Shown: positions 34,462 through 47,737, numbered from the stretch's first letter. The stretch is DNA of 64,000 nucleotides from Wurfbainia villosa (GCA_025175895.1 CM045997.1:105696479-105760478); one strand, 5' to 3'. Numbers and translations: made by a program. Notes: generated from the letters alone by a model not told the origin.

Positions 34462-36565
34462 TGTTAGGTTTCCAGCACCGCGGCGAGTGTGTGTTCGAAC
34501 ATGTTTCGTAAACATGTGCACAGCGGAAGGAATAAAATAATAAATCTAATTTATTACAATACACACACCACACGCATGCATAGTACAACATGTGTAGACA
34601 TAATCGTAAATTCAAATTTTGCAATAAAAGGAAATTTATACTACGTATACCTGACGTATCACATGCAGCGGGAAAGACATCAACCGGAGCGATCCTCGCT
34701 AGAATCGCCTCTATCCGTATCCACGCCGAGTATCTTCGGGATGACTTCACAAAGTCACGAGTCTCGTCTTCGTACGGGTTACTATCCTCGTGTTGAAGAT
34801 GATGTGATCGAGAGAAGATCACGATCCGAATCAAAATTCGGATCCAAAATGAGTCCTCAAAAACTCGCTTCTCCGGAGAGGTATTCGTCAACCGTTTGAC
34901 GAATCCTTCATCCTCCACCTATGAGGATTACCGGAGATCGAATCCCTGGCAAGGCTACCGCTGTTGGAGCTCCAAACGTCATCCAAACGATGCTCCGACA
35001 AGAGGGAAATAAGCTGTCCAGAAAACTGGACAGCTTTGGTGGAGGAATATGGGTCGGCCAAATAAGGAAGGTTGAAGCTCACCTTGTTGCCGAACCCAAA
35101 AGAGATCACCGGAGCTCCTCCGGTAGTAGCTCGACGTCGGCAAGGGGAGAGGACGGCAGCTGCTGGATGCCGGCAAGGGAGCTTGGGTCGTGGTGGGTGG
35201 CGGCAAGGGGAGGGCGCCGACTACACCAAGGAGAAGTGGGCGGCAACAATTAGGGTTGCAAGGATTTGGATTTGGGCTTAACAAAACCCTTAAGCCCTAT
35301 TTTATAGAGAACAAATTCTCTTAATGGTTATCGGATCATAACCAAATGTCCGTTAACCCGCTCCATTAATTTAAGTTAAAATAAACCAAACCATGATGGT
35401 TTATTTTAAGTTAAAACGAATCGAACCAACTTTGGTTCATTCGTTTAAAACAAACCAAACCCTTTGGTTTATTCTCCTCCATTGGATTAGAACCAAACCA
35501 ATTTGGTTCATCCATCATGTCTTCATAAGACACGGCCCATCCATGCTTCCATTACGACTGAAACGATTTCATGCTCGCTCCATGTTTGGTCTAACCAAAC
35601 CTAGTTTCTCTCGGTCTGAGAATCTCATTCTCAAGCTCGTTTTAAATCCTTCGGATTACGCTCGTTGTGCGTGTGACCAAATAGGTTCTCGGTTTATGTT
35701 GGCCGTCTATAATTAACCATTAATTATAGAACGATCATGAGTGGCACCTAGTAGTACATCATGATCCCCAATTAACCGAAAAGATCAACGGTTGATCCAG
35801 AACTACTTCTAAAACCCTTCAGCAGCTCGAATGAATCGTGTCCCATTCCCTTCACTCATCTTATACCCACTTGGTTCAGGACATGGTCTACAGTGTCAGT
35901 CCCCACTAGGCTGACTACGTCACACCTAGCCCAAGTATCATTTCCTCGTCCTACGGATTCTAGTTACTGCACATGTATCGAAGAGTACCTTACTCTAAAC
36001 ATGTAATGCTTTGGCCAAAGACTTTAGTAAAAATCCGACGAGAGGCCATGGGTATACATCTACTCGCAAGGAGTGGTGAATCCTTTATAGGCTATTCAAA
36101 CACCTTCGATCACTTCGACTTATACCCAATCATCCCGGGTCCACATCTCCTTAGAGATAATTGCTTAAGACGTCAAAGCATAAGTCTTTATGATCAAGAT
36201 GACTTGAATACCGCAAGTCAAAGGAACATCGCACCTAAGCTGCAGTAAGAATCAGCTGCTTGGATACACCAAAGAGTATACCTCGTGCTAGTCTCGACGG
36301 AATCAATGGTGTCCAAATCCATCAATTCATCGACTAGGGATAATTCTGATACATCACAATTACACATGTAGAGATACTCACTAGTTGTGATCCAATCATA
36401 AATTCTCTCATGCTGTGAATCGTATCGTGGACATTCAGTAAATGAGTTTAAGATTTAATCAAATACATGAAAACATGTATACTAAAATAGTGAATCTTCA
36501 TTTATCATATAAATGGTTCAAACATAAGGCGATTGCCTTAGGACATCTCTCATATATCACTAACA
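34462..36565 (-). mobile_element. Element A 5' LTR
   Basis: It is 2,104 bp with TGTTAG/CTAACA ends. It matches the split 3' LTR at about 97% where compared by eye, the differences being mainly C/T and G/A. A 170-codon minus-strand frame at 34406-34918 spans the LTR end and has no recognisable domain. Confidence 0.95.
35299..35306 (-). promoter_or_regulatory. Probable TATA box of A 5' LTR
   Basis: On the minus strand CTCTATAAAATAGGGC has the form of an LTR promoter TATA box. It is conserved in the 3' LTR. Confidence 0.6.
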
Positions 36566-36570
36566 GTGGT

Positions 36571-38752
36571 TTCTAGCAAAGGCATTTCAGTTGACCCCCA
36601 GAAGATCGAGGTTGTCACCAGTTAGGAGTAGTCGAAATCGGTTCAAAAGGTTCACAGTTTCTTGGGCTTAGTTGGATATTACAGACAATTCGTTGAGGGT
36701 TTCTCAAGCATTGCTATGCCGTTGATAAGTCTTACTAGGAAGGACGTGAAGTTCACATGGGCAGAGGCCTGTGAGACCAACTTTCAGGAGTTGAAGAAGA
36801 GATTGGTGTCAACACCGATTCTGGTATTGCCATCAGGGGACGATGATTTCATCCTTTATACCGATGCGTCTCTCCAGGGTTTAGGCACAGTACTGATGTA
36901 GTACGACAGGGTGGTATCTTATGCTTCTCGCCAATTGAAGGAGCATGAGAAAAACTACCCAGTACATGATCTAGAGTTAGCTGCTATTATCTTTGCCTTG
37001 AAGATTTGGAGGCATCATCTGTATGATATTACATTTGAGATTCTTACTAATCATAAGAGTCTCAAATATATATTTATGCAGAAGGAACTCAATCTCCGAT
37101 AGAGGAGATTGATAGAGTTCCTGAAGGATTATAACTATACCATTAGCTACCACCCAGGGAAAGCAAATGTGGTTGCCGATGCACTTAGCTGGAAGTCCCG
37201 AGGGACTTTAGCTTGCTACCGAGTTTTAGTCACGGATTTGATTCAGGGTTTCTCCGAGTTGGGCCTTGAGGAGTAGGGACCAACAAAGCAGGGCATTCTT
37301 GTTACCCTGTTTTCTCAGTCATCTATCAGGACAAGAGTCCGAGAGGCTCAGGTCGATGATCAGCACTTACAGTTCATTGGCAGCCAGATAACCTCTAAAC
37401 AGTAGACTGAGTTCACCTGAGATGACGAGGGTATTATTTATTTCCGAGGCAGATTATGCGTACCTCAATCTCACCCGGTCATGGAGGAGTTACTTCAGGA
37501 GGTTCATTGCTCTCGATTTGCGATCCACCCAGGCAAAACTTGAATGTATTGAGATTTGAGGCTTTTGTATTGGTGGAACGACATGAAGAAAGACATCACA
37601 GATTTTCTAGCTAGATATCTAGTTTGTCAACAGGTGAAGGCTGAGCACCAGAGACCTGCTGGACTACTTCAGAGGATTCCTATTCCTGAGTGGAAGTGGG
37701 ATCACATTACCATGAATTTTGTGGTGGGTCTGCCTAGGACACGACGAGGCCATGACGTGATTTGGGTAGTCGTTGATTGATTAACCAAATTCGTACACTT
37801 CTTAGTAATTTGGAAGATCGACTCTCTGGATCGTATGACAGATTTATATTGTCGGGAGATCATCAGATTGCATGGTGTTCCTTTGAGCATTATATCAGAT
37901 AGAGATCCCTAGTTCACGTCCCAGTTCTGGCAGAGTCTGCAGCAGGCCTTGGGCACACAACTCCATTTTAGTACAACATTCCATCCGCAGATAGATAGAC
38001 AGTCTGAGTGGACCATTCAGACTCTAGAGTAATTGCTGATGTCCTACATTATGGATTTCGGGGGCAGCTGGGAGGACCACTTGCCATTAGTGGAATTCAT
38101 CTACAACAACAGCTATCATTCGACTATCCAAATGGCACCGTTTGAAGCATTGTATGGTAGACAATGTCGGACACCCACCCACTGGGAGAAGGTTGGGGAG
38201 GCCCAGTTGCTAGGACCCCATAGAGCTCAGCATGAGACAGAGTTAGTCCGTACTATCAGACGAAGGATGACAGAGGCGCAGGATCGTCAGAAGTGTTATG
38301 CCGATCAGAGACGGAGACCTCTGGAGTTCTCTATTGGTGACCATGTATTCTTGTGAGTCTCACCCACAAAAGGGGTGAAGAGATTTGACCTCCGTAGTAA
38401 GCTAGCTCCAAGGTACATAGGTCATTTCGAGATTTTGGAGAGGATCGGAGCAGTCGCTTACAGCCTAGTGCTATCACTGTCCTTGGCTGGTATTCATGAT
38501 GTGTTTCATGTGTCCATACTGAGGAAGTATGTGTCAGACCCTACATATATTTTGTCAGATGTGTCAGGTTCCATTCAACCTGATGCTACTTACAAAGATG
38601 TTCCGGTACGGATTCTGGATCACAAAGAATGACAGTTGCAGAACAAGATTGTACGGCTTGTTAAAGTGTGGTGGAGTCACCACACCGATGAGGAGGCTAC
38701 TTGGGAGCTTGAGGAAAAGATCAGAGCTCAATACCCCCACCTGTTTACTTAA
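36571..38752 (+). pseudogene. Element D pol, C-terminal part: RT end, RNase H, integrase, chromodomain-like tail
   Basis: The RT frame resumes directly after A's target duplication and continues into the RT connection (GLVGYYRQFVEGFSSIAMPL near 36662). RNase H begins at FILYTDASLQGLG (36850), has a stop at 36899, then continues (VSYASRQLKEHEKNYPVHDL; YHPGKANVVADALS). Integrase has a His/Cys region with stops (near 37510-37640), then WDHITMNFVVGLP with the first catalytic Asp, SDRDP (near 37895), and the MSYIMDFGGSWEDHLPLVEF and YGRQCRTP motifs. The tail contains HDVFHVSILRKYVSDP and a chromodomain-like end (WWSHHTDEEATWELEEKIR). At least eight in-frame stops are visible. Confidence 0.92.
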
Positions 38753-38850
38753 GGTACATGAAATATACTTTCAGTACTTGTGCTACTTGAGTGTGCTATC
38801 TCTTACTCATTATACATTTAGGTACGAAATTTGGGGACCAAATTTTATTT

Positions 38851-38862
38851 AGTGGGGGAGAA
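38851..38862 (+). other. Polypurine tract of element D
   Basis: AGTGGGGGAGAA lies immediately before the 3' LTR start TGTAAAAT, as is usual in Tekay-like elements. Confidence 0.88.
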
Positions 38863-41771
38863 TGTAAAATATGAAAATTTAAAATATTAAATTAAATGGC
38901 AAAAATTTAGGAAAATAATCCTAGGAATTATTTTCGGGATTTTTGGAGAATTTTCGAAATTTTTCCAGAATTTTTCTAGAATTAAACGAGGCATGTACAG
39001 GGTATTTACAGGGATAAAAAAAAGCTTTTGGAGGGCCTATTTGAAATATCAATTTTTGAGGGGTTAATGTGTTAACTAAAACCTAGGGTTAACTCGTCTC
39101 TTCCTTTAACGCGAGCCACCGATCGTTTCCTTCCGTTTTCAGTGGTTTCTCATCGCGGATTAAAGCCCCAACTCTTCCCTCATTTCCAATCGCAACTCTT
39201 CTTCTCTTCCAAAACGCGCGACTACCGAGCCTCTTCTCTTCCTCTCCCGACGTGCAACACTCTCTTCCCCTCATTGCCGCCAACTGTTCCCCTCTCTCGA
39301 GCTCACTCGAGCGCCGGCTGTTTTCCCTGCCTTCTCTGTTTCTTCCGGTCCAACGGCAGCAAGGGTTGCCGCCCCATCACAGCCGCAACACCCCCACCTC
39401 GACATCTGACGCTGCCACTCTGCCGGCCCGATTGGCTATTTTCTTAGATGCACCAACCACGAGCGGGTGTGTAGCTGAGAGTTCGGGTCAGCGACAGCTT
39501 CATCGTGTCTTGATCGGAAGTTGCTCTTCGCGATCTCTGTCGGAGCTAGGGCGGCAAGGGTTTTCTTTCAGTAAACAACGTCGGTGCAACCTCAAGAGAG
39601 GGTAAATCTCAGTCCATCCCTTCTTTCCATCTGTTGGTTGTTCGAATCTAGGGATTGTTTGGGGAGTATCGCCGGTGAAGTTTCAATTGCAGGTATATCT
39701 CTCGGTTTTCCCTTTTCTCTTCTGTCCATTTCATTTTTGGCGATTGTGGGTGTCGGATCTTGGGTTGAATGGGTCGGTGGCAGTGTGTAACAGAGAGGTG
39801 GATCGAGTTTGAGGTAAGGTAGTATTGATTGATGATTTGGTCATGTTGTTTATGCTGCAACAAGGGTTGCTCATGGTGATTTGGTTGTGGGATATCATAT
39901 GTTGTTTTATTTGGGATAGGTTGTACAGGATTTTGGGCAACAATCAAGTTGTAGAGGCTGTTGGACTTAAGGTGAGTCCTAAGTTAACCTATAGTTGTGG
40001 AGCTGTGAACAACCTAGGTGATACTCTAGGTTGGGTTATAAGCAAGCTGTGATGGTTTGTCCAGTGAGATTGGGGTTGTAAAGGGTTATTGATCAGGATT
40101 TTAAATTTGTAGTTAGTAAATTGAGATGGTTACAAGAGCGATGCAGGATCTGATTTAATCGTTGTCATGTGTGCTAGAACTTAATGGTAATTATGTTATA
40201 TGTAGGATTCGATCACGAGACAGGTCCACGAGCATAAAGATAGTCGATATTCTTCATAGCAGGTTGATATCTTTGACTTATCTTCTTTTAGATATTGTCA
40301 TATTGTTGTGAATCATTTACTGTAGCTAGTAATAGTTTTTTAAGCTTTTAACTGCCCTGGTATGTCACTACCTAGTATGTGTTATAGTCTTTTCATATGC
40401 TTATTATATTGGTGCTCTATCATTTTGATACTTTTCATTTGTTTATTTGGCACTAAGAGTAGTGACATACCTTACATACTAGGCATTGAATGAATAATGG
40501 ATATACCTTGCATGTGTACATAGACTTATGTACTTAGGTTACTTGATATGAGCTCCTATTGGTATATACCATAGGTAGCCATAGATTGACAGGTGTATCA
40601 TGCATTAGTGACATGCATCATCTTACATTATTACATGACTGACGATCATCGGCTCATCGGTAGGAGGTGATACTACTTGGTAGTTGAGTCCATCGTCAGT
40701 TACATTATCCACACACACAACCACTCGTCAGTTAGTGGTATTTCAGGAGGGTGTGTGTAATTGCTCTGTCAGGGCTCCACAGTGGTCACTCAGGATATTG
40801 GTATTGCAACATGGTAGCAGACAAGGATCCCTCCTTCGTTGTGAGACGAGGAGATGAGACGAGGTGATGTCTGTCATATATATACATGGGGTAGGAGGGT
40901 GATACTCTGCTAGCATCTTGTCCACTCCATTACGTAGGTGTAGTAACGGCAGAGTGCATAGTTGTCACAACCCTACCCACTCGGGCGACACACATGACAT
41001 ATCGGTGGCTTGATTAGCATCAGGGGTGACACATGTAATTGCATCATGTGCATACGCTTTTACTATATGCATTGCTTGTTGCACTTTTGGTTGTTGCATA
41101 TGATTGCCATACACATACAGGAGGTATTATGTAGTTTATTTTGGTGATTCTACATCTGCTTGTATGGATGTATCTTATGTCAGCTTAGGTGATTCTGGTA
41201 TGTACAGTTTCAGATATGTATTTTTGTCGAAAAACTGTATCAACATCATTATTATTGCTACTTATAATTTACTATACATGACTATTAGATATCCGCTGAG
41301 TTTTACTCACTCCGTTGATATCTATTTTATTTCAGGATGAAGCCTTCTGGAGTGTCAAGTTGTCAATCCCCTGATCTGATGACTCTGTTATTTTGATTTC
41401 AGTTTTTCGTTATTTTATCGCTAGTACTTTATGATTTAAACTTGTAGTATTTTATACTCGTGGTTGTTTTGGTGGTACTTGATTATGTCCTTATGGAATT
41501 TTTATTCGATTTGTTTTGGTTATGTGTGTGGTTGTGTATTCCTACTCAGATGGCAGAAGAGGTAAGTCTAGAGGTTTTAGGCTTCTTATTTACTTTGGTT
41601 GTTGGCCTAAGGCCCATATATTATATGTATTGTGGTATTTTATGTTCTGGCCATGTTGGCCGATGTATAGTGGGTCATGTGGGTCTTGTATAGCATGTTT
41701 CAATTGTCTGCAGTACAGGGGAGGTGTTGTCCGATTTTCGTCGGACAAGTACCTCCTCTCAGGGCATGACA
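38863..41771 (+). mobile_element. Element D 3' LTR
   Basis: It starts TGTAAAATATG, ends GGGCATGACA and is 2,909 bp. Its layout parallels the X LTRs: an AT-rich opening, a GC/CT-rich part (about 39100-39600), a region with a CCACT/AGTGG hairpin (near 40722) and a terminal block that differs from X (CTCAGGGCATGACA against CTCGGGGCGTGACA). Sequence after 41771 is CACTA transposon coding sequence, so D inserted there. The matching duplication at D's left end is outside the window. Confidence 0.92.
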
Positions 41772-43330
41772 GGTGCAATTACGAAATTAAGTATTTTCTT
41801 TTATGATATTTGTTTGATAGTATTGAATCATTCACATATGGAGACATTGGAGAGAGACATTCTAATCATTTTGTGTAACTTAGAAAGAATATTTTCACCG
41901 ACGTTTTTTGATTCCATAGAACATCTTTTAGTTCACTTGCCATATGAGGCTAAAGTTGGAGGTCCTGTTCAATTTCAATGGATGTATCTATTTGAAAGGT
42001 GAACTTTTTCTTTTTTTTTATCATTGTTAGTGCATTTGATTAATTTTAGTATAAAATAATTTTAATACATTTTGTTTTATTACTATTAGATTCCTCTATC
42101 ACTTGAAAAAAAAAGTGAAAAATAAGACTCATGTTGAGGCTTATATTGCATATATTGTGGAAGAAGTTACTACTTTTGCATTATATTATTTTGACCCACA
42201 CGTTCAATGCAAAAGTCAGAGAGCAAGAAAAAATTATGCGAGTCCTGTTGATCCCAATTTGAAGTCATTCTCAATTTTTAACTACCTTAGTCGACTGAGT
42301 GGATCTTGTACAAGTAGATACTTAACTGGTCAAGAGTGGCCAGTAGTCCATACATATATTTTACTGAACTATCCAGAAGTAATGTCGTATTTCGAGTGAG
42401 TATATAAATATTATATTATATATTTCATATATCATAAATTATTATTCATGTTATATTTAATTTTATGGTAGGAGTTTTCAAACCCTATATTATGAGCTTC
42501 CGGAGCAAGAGTTTGATTGTTTTTGCGATGAAGAATTTGCACCATGGTTCAAAAAATATGTAAGTAATCTATGATAATAAATTGGATAAATCTTGATTTT
42601 AACACATACTTATTTGACTTTAGGTTCCTGATAATCACACTCACATTGAGCAAAAACTAGTAAAACATCTGTTATGGGGTCCAAACTCAATGGTGAAAAT
42701 TTGACCGACATTTCATAAACAGATATAATTTTCATACTCAAGAATATGGAACTGGGAAAGCTACAATGAATAGTAGAGTTTGTGTTCAGTCATCTAATAA
42801 TGGAGGTGCAAGGAATGATTTTTATAGGTTGCTAGATGAAATTTTAGAGGTAGCGTACTCAGGCTCAGATTTGCAAGTTATTTTATTTGTGTCGTTGGTT
42901 TGACCCTATCAAAGACATGAGGGTGTATCCACAGTTTAATTTAGTTGAAATAAATTACAAAAAAGTATACAAGAGGTATAAACCATTTGTGTTAACACAA
43001 CAAGCGATTCATGTATTTTATACTTCATATCATAGTTTGAGACGAGACAAAAGTGGATTGGCGGGATGCTTGTAAAAAAAAGCATGTAAAAAAATTGAGG
43101 AACATTGGAAGAACATAACATATCAACAAGATGAAGTGTCAATACATTTCATATCGAAGAATATAATATTTCAATATTATGAGATCCCAACGGCGTTATA
43201 ATAGTCGTTGATGCAAGTGAAATGAATGAGGATGAAGATGAGGAATTTAATTTAGAGGATGACGATAACGATGACGATGACGATGACGATGACGATATCG
43301 AATAGACATATGACCAGCATGAAAATCACA
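41772..43330 (+). pseudogene. CACTA TNP2-like transposase, C-terminal exons
   Basis: Four exon pieces can be read, with introns that keep GT...AG borders: 41999-42089, 42396-42471 and 42560-42623. The exons encode the domains known as DUF4218 (LERIFSPTFFDSIEHLLVHL, then PYEAKVGGPVQFQWMYLFER; VEEVTTFALYYFDPHVQCKS; LNYPEVMSYFE) and DUF4216 (HTQEYGTGKATMNS; SSNNGGARNDFYRLLDEILE; FVLTQQAIHVFYT). They end in an acidic tail of Asp codons. Stops near 42703 and 42900 and a frameshift near 42730 show that it is dead. The product would bind element ends and cut DNA together with the missing N-terminal catalytic domain. Confidence 0.85.
43245..43304 (+). repeat. GATGAC microsatellite within the transposase tail
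   Basis: Tandem GATGAC/GACGAT units encode an Asp-rich tail. This is ordinary low complexity within the pseudogene. Confidence 0.85.
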
Positions 43331-43563
43331 ATGCGGACTTCGATTTATAATTATGGGTAACTTTTATTTAATACCAATTATGTTTCTATTTACTATCTAA
43401 TTCTAAATTTTATATATTTGATATATTAATAAACTGTCTTTTTTTGTAGGTTATCCAGTTGCTATAAATATGGTAATTTTTTCGTATTATTCATATTATA
43501 AATTCGATATGCAAATGTAATTCTTTTTTTACTGTCATATTCTTCTAATACTTATGATTGTTA

Positions 43564-44935
43564 GTTTCAACGTGGCGGTCATAGACGGAGTAGCGATGGA
43601 ATATCATAGTCTTCCTCTGCTTCAGCCCTTACACAGTATGATGCTCTTGCAGGAAATGTGCCCTCCACCTCTTCTCCAGTTGCAGGATCTTCTGGTCCTT
43701 AACAGATATCTGCTAATGTATCTTCCCTAGTACAATAATCACTCGTTGAGAGGGAAGATACGAGAGAGTTGATATCTCCGCACGGAGATTTGTAAGTATT
43801 TAAGTTTTAGATTATCTATGTTTTTAATATGATATGTATTTTTATACGTAACTAACATGGTTTATTTTTATTTTACGTTAGATTTACAAATTCTATATAT
43901 GTTATTCACGAGGTGAATAAAATAGTGAATAACTATTAGGGCGGAGTTTCTATGACTTATACGAGCACGCCAGAAGAAATAAAAAGTTTGTGATGGAATG
44001 AGTTCAAGATAAGTTATTTAAATCATTTTGTATATAAAATTGCAATTAATATAATAAATTCAATTTTTCTCTACTGCAGCGGTTATTTACTTGGGAGGAG
44101 AGTGAAATACTAGAGATTAAAAGGATTTTCAAGAAAAAATATGGTGACCATATCAGAAACATACTCAGTCATGCGAAAATAAGAAATAAAAAGTCACACG
44201 GTTTAACCGAGGAGAATTATAATAAAATTGTTACATATTGGAGATCTAAGGATAGCAAACGGAAAAGTGAATAGAATAAGAAAAATCAACACTGTAATTG
44301 CAGCACTATGCCTGTCACATATGCGGGAGGCTCAATCAATATCGATAAGCATAGACATCGATTGGTAAGTTTTTTCAAATCCTAATTTTGTAATCTAATA
44401 CTCACTAATTTATAAATTATAACGATGTTTGTTTAGGCCTAGGAGATGGGGGCTGAGTCATTATTCATAGACACTTTCACCTATATATTCTAAAAGAAAG
44501 ATAAGAAGTGGAGTGGAGAGAGCTAAAACAATGAAGGTTTGTAATTTAAAAAATTTATATTTTTATATTAGTATTTATTTATTTTTCTTTCAAAACAGGA
44601 AAAATACAATGAACTTCCATAGAAAAATTCGAGTGTAAGTGATGATGCAGTTGAATCTGAGCCTTCTGTTAGCAATATCAATTTATGGTTCGAAGCAACT
44701 GGAGGGGCGAAAAGTGGAAGAATAATTGGACTCGATTCTTTGAGTCGAACCTATAAATCCCCTGGTGCTTCTTCTTCATCCTCCTCGACAGTAAGAGCGA
44801 AAATAAATCAATTGATCAAAGAGATTACTCATTAGAGGGAGTTACTAATGCAAAAGGAAAATGAATCGAGACAAAGAGAGCAGGAAATAAATGAATAGAT
44901 GAACGAATTTCGGAGGCAACACATGTTAATTATGT
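43564..44935 (+). pseudogene. CACTA second gene (Transposase_24-like), 5' part
   Basis: Exon-like pieces start with a Ser-rich N-terminus (FQRGGHRRSSDG near 43567). A DNA-binding-like region follows (IKRIFKKKYGDHIRNILSHA, KIRNKKSHGLTEENYNKIV at 44115-44235), then HRHRLAQEMG-like and GAESLFIDTFTYIF (near 44450), and a coiled-coil tail (LLMQKENESRQREQEINE near 44845). The order matches the plant Transposase_24 family found in Ptta/En/Spm elements. Several stops interrupt it, and introns appear to separate the pieces. It is interrupted at 44935 by a solo LTR and resumes at 48609. Confidence 0.75.
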
Positions 44936-47046
44936 TGTAAAATACCGGAAAAAAATAATGCTTGTTAATTAGGAAAACACCCTATGGAATTTTCCAAGAA
45001 TTTTTAGAAATTTTCCTGGACTTAAATGGAAATTTCTATGACAGTTGTGGGGAAAAATTCAATAGGCTTTGGGAAAACCTGTTTGGGTTATTTGCTTAGG
45101 AGGGGTTAATAGGGTTTAATTGAACCAAGGGTTAACTTCTTATAGGATCTAAAACCCGACCCATTAATGGACCTGACCCACTCTCTCAAACCCGACCTGT
45201 TTTCCCCTTCTTAACGCCCGACTATTTCTTTTCGATTGGTTTAATTGTCGTCTCCATTTCATTTCCTCTACGTCGTTTCTCTTCCCAAGCCCGATCGATT
45301 TCTTCTTTCTTCCCGCGATCCCCTTTCTTCTCTCGATCCCGAATCTTCTCCGCGCCTCTTCTCCTCGCCTATCGTCGCGATGCCTTGTTTCCCCCCCCCC
45401 CCCAATTCCGATCTGGTTCTCTTGATCGTGAAGCTCAACTCGTCGGCGTCTCTTCTTCCTCTTTGTTGTAGCCTTATCGCCATTGGTCGTGTTTCCCCCT
45501 CGCCGTGAGAACCATCTGCCATCGGCTTTCCTCGAGCGGATCTCACTCTCCGGCGTGACCGATCGACGCAGTTCTTGTGCTCGATCATTACTGATGTCGT
45601 TCTTCTTCCTTCGACCGCTGGCTTCTCTTTCAACTCGCTGCTCTCGACTCTTCGATTTCGTGTTGCACCGTTCGCTTGAGAGCCAACCTCCGCTGAGAGC
45701 AATTCGACGCAGTGCCCAGCTTGTCCTCGCTGTGAGCAGCCTCTTTCACCCATCACACCCGCTTGGATTCGAGTCAGTGTATTGGTCGACAACTGCGTTT
45801 GGCACAAGGAGGGTATGCCATTGTTGTAGCTTCAATTCCTGGTATTTCACAATCTCTTCCTCTCTTGTTGCAATTTGTGTTGATGTCGATCGAATAGGTA
45901 TTGCCGACAGCCAACCATCTATCAGATTCGGGATTTCTAGAGGATGGCAACTGTGTCGCGGTCGGGAAGAACATAGCAATGCAGATCTTTGGATCGAGGG
46001 TAGATCTGTGAATTAATCATCTCCAATTGATGGTAATATCTTTGTTCCTTGTTTATTTTCTTGAATTGAGGGTTGAAGATGAGGAGAAACTTTTGAACAG
46101 TGGATTTGAGTTAAAAAATTTGAGTTGGTGAGGATCAAGACTGATATAATTCTGATTACAGAGGAGAAGGTTTTTCTTTGAGATGGAATTCATTTGGCCT
46201 TAGTTAAATTGAAGTGTTTAGGTTATATATATCTTCTTCACGGTGGGCAAAAGAATTATGGTCAGTTGCTTGTAATCTGCCTTCTAGTGCAGGTGATGAA
46301 GACAATGTGAGTAAGGTTGTCATTTCTTATCTAGATTGATTATGCAGGTTTGGTACACTGAGTTGGATTTGGTAAGTCTAGACTTAGATGTTTATGGATG
46401 CATATTGTGGTTACAATTGATTAGTATGATGGAATGGAATGAGGTTATGCCACTGTGAGATTTGGTTAATTAATTAGGGATTAAGATTGACTTAGATTCT
46501 TATTCCTACAATTTGATTATACTAGCATGTGGTGATATTGGATTCTACCGTTTCAGATATTTGATTCGAGGTAGAGATCTTGGTTGCGAAGACCATCAAC
46601 ACGAGCTTCTTAGCAGGTGGGTAATTTCCTACCCTGGTCAGGTAGTTGTTGATGCATGCAGATTTAGATATATGATCATGTTATATGATCATATTACCTT
46701 GACTCCGCTCTTATTATTCTTGTATTTGATACTTTGTCTTTGGCCTTATATGCTCTATTGTTGTTATCATACTTTCTTTCATTATGATTAAGAGTTACAG
46801 ATGTGATGTAAGTAAATCTATAATTGCTTACTTATGTGTAAATAATGAAGTATGAATGATGACCTGATTTGTAAATTGGATAAAAGGTCATCCGTGGATA
46901 GGTAATGTCCTGAACGTAGGGTTGATTCCAATACCCTTAGGTTGCATGTATACTACCGATCATGTATTGTGTAAATGGTCAGGTAAATTGTGCTTAGTGT
47001 GTCGCTATGGACCGGTGGTCCTAGCTTGTTATGATCAGTTGAGTAC

Positions 47047-47195
47047 GACTCTCTGTAGGATAGAGGGTGCGTCGATTAGATTGGTATGACTCTCTACAGG
47101 ATAGAGAGTATTATGATTAGTTGAGTACGACTCTCTACAGGATAGAGAGTGCGTTGATCAGATTGGTATGACTCTTTGTAGAATAGAGAGTCTGT
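47047..47195 (+). repeat. Four tandem 41-bp hairpin repeats in the X LTR
   Basis: GACTCTCT...AGAGAGT units begin at about 47047, 47088, 47129 and 47170 (period 41). Each has a stem of about 7 bp and a short loop. CCACT/AGTGG-type hairpins follow at about 47355-47620. The related solo LTR at 5384-9017 has one GACTCT-type unit and about six CCACT-type units. Confidence 0.85.
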
Positions 47196-47654
47196 GGTGG
47201 ATGTCTATATGTGTGACTATGCATTCATGTCATTTACATGCATGCTGACGATTAGATCTCCCTTGTGATTGAAAGAGTCGTCAGTCATCCTGCCTTTTTG
47301 GTTACTCATAGGAGGAGTAACTGGTGTGAGGGCAGTGCATTGTTATGCTGCACTCTACCACTATAGACGGTGGTAGTTGGATTTACGTGCAGTTGTCATG
47401 CGTATGTGACACTCGACCACTCATGGGTAGTGACTGTCGGAGTGGCCAACAGCAGAGACCCTCGTCATATAGCTTGCTCTTTACGCTGATATGCTACTCG
47501 ATCATACTGTCTACTCGGTCACTCAAGAGTAGTGGTTGGTATTGAGTTGGGACAGTTGTCACGTCGAGCCACCGAGGTCACACTGGGATCGTGGTAGCTT
47601 TAAGGTGAGCCGGTATGACCATGCATGCTGCATTGCCGTGTCATATGAGGTTTT

Positions 47655-47656
<2 letters not shown>

Positions 47657-47735
<79 letters not shown>
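47657..47735 (+). repeat. (AC)n(AT)n compound microsatellite
   Basis: About 24 AC units are followed by about 16 AT units. The X1 copy has only a short AT stretch at the matching place, so this expanded within this copy. Confidence 0.95.

Positions 47736-47737
<2 letters not shown>

Larger units (their letters stand above)
11786..36565 (-). mobile_element. Element A: Ty1/copia retrotransposon, minus strand, hosting B and C
   Basis: A is bounded by TGTTGG/TGTTAG and CTAACA termini and by ATGGT (11781-11785) and GTGGT (36566-36570), a 5-bp target duplication with one mismatch. On the minus strand it has a 5' LTR (36565-34462), an initiator-Met primer site, a leader, gag-protease, integrase, RT and RNase H (copia order), a polypurine tract and a 3' LTR (22762-11786). 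B (12033-20777 with its duplicated site) and C (24243-30710) are later insertions; without them A is about 9.6 kb. The two LTRs differ by about 3% where compared. At least four point lesions plus the C insertion break the polyprotein. Confidence 0.95.
3339..41771 (+). mobile_element. Element D: Ty3/gypsy retrotransposon, Tekay/Del-like (host of nested insertions)
   Basis: D has long LTRs, an initiator-Met primer site, gag with a zinc knuckle, protease, reverse transcriptase (RT), RNase H, integrase and a C-terminal chromodomain-like segment, in the gypsy order. The chromodomain-like end (HHTDEEATWELEEKIR) and the roughly 2.9-kb LTRs point to the Tekay/Del chromovirus lineage. The visible pieces are 3339-5383, 9018-11785 and 36571-41771; everything between is later insertion. 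It carries many stops, frameshifts and a deletion in RT, so it is dead. By eye, about 80 bases of LTR compared (3339 against 40068) differ at roughly 10%, which makes it older than element A inside it. Confidence 0.9.

Noticed and set aside
34406..34918. 170-codon minus-strand open frame
   Set aside because: It spans the end of the A 5' LTR and the primer site, has no domain, and its copy in the 3' LTR is split by element B. It is LTR sequence by chance open.
45245..46016. Overlapping 177- and 179-codon frames on opposite strands
   Set aside because: They lie in the GC-rich part of the X solo LTR, with arginine/serine-rich low-complexity translations and no domain. Related LTRs do not keep the frames.
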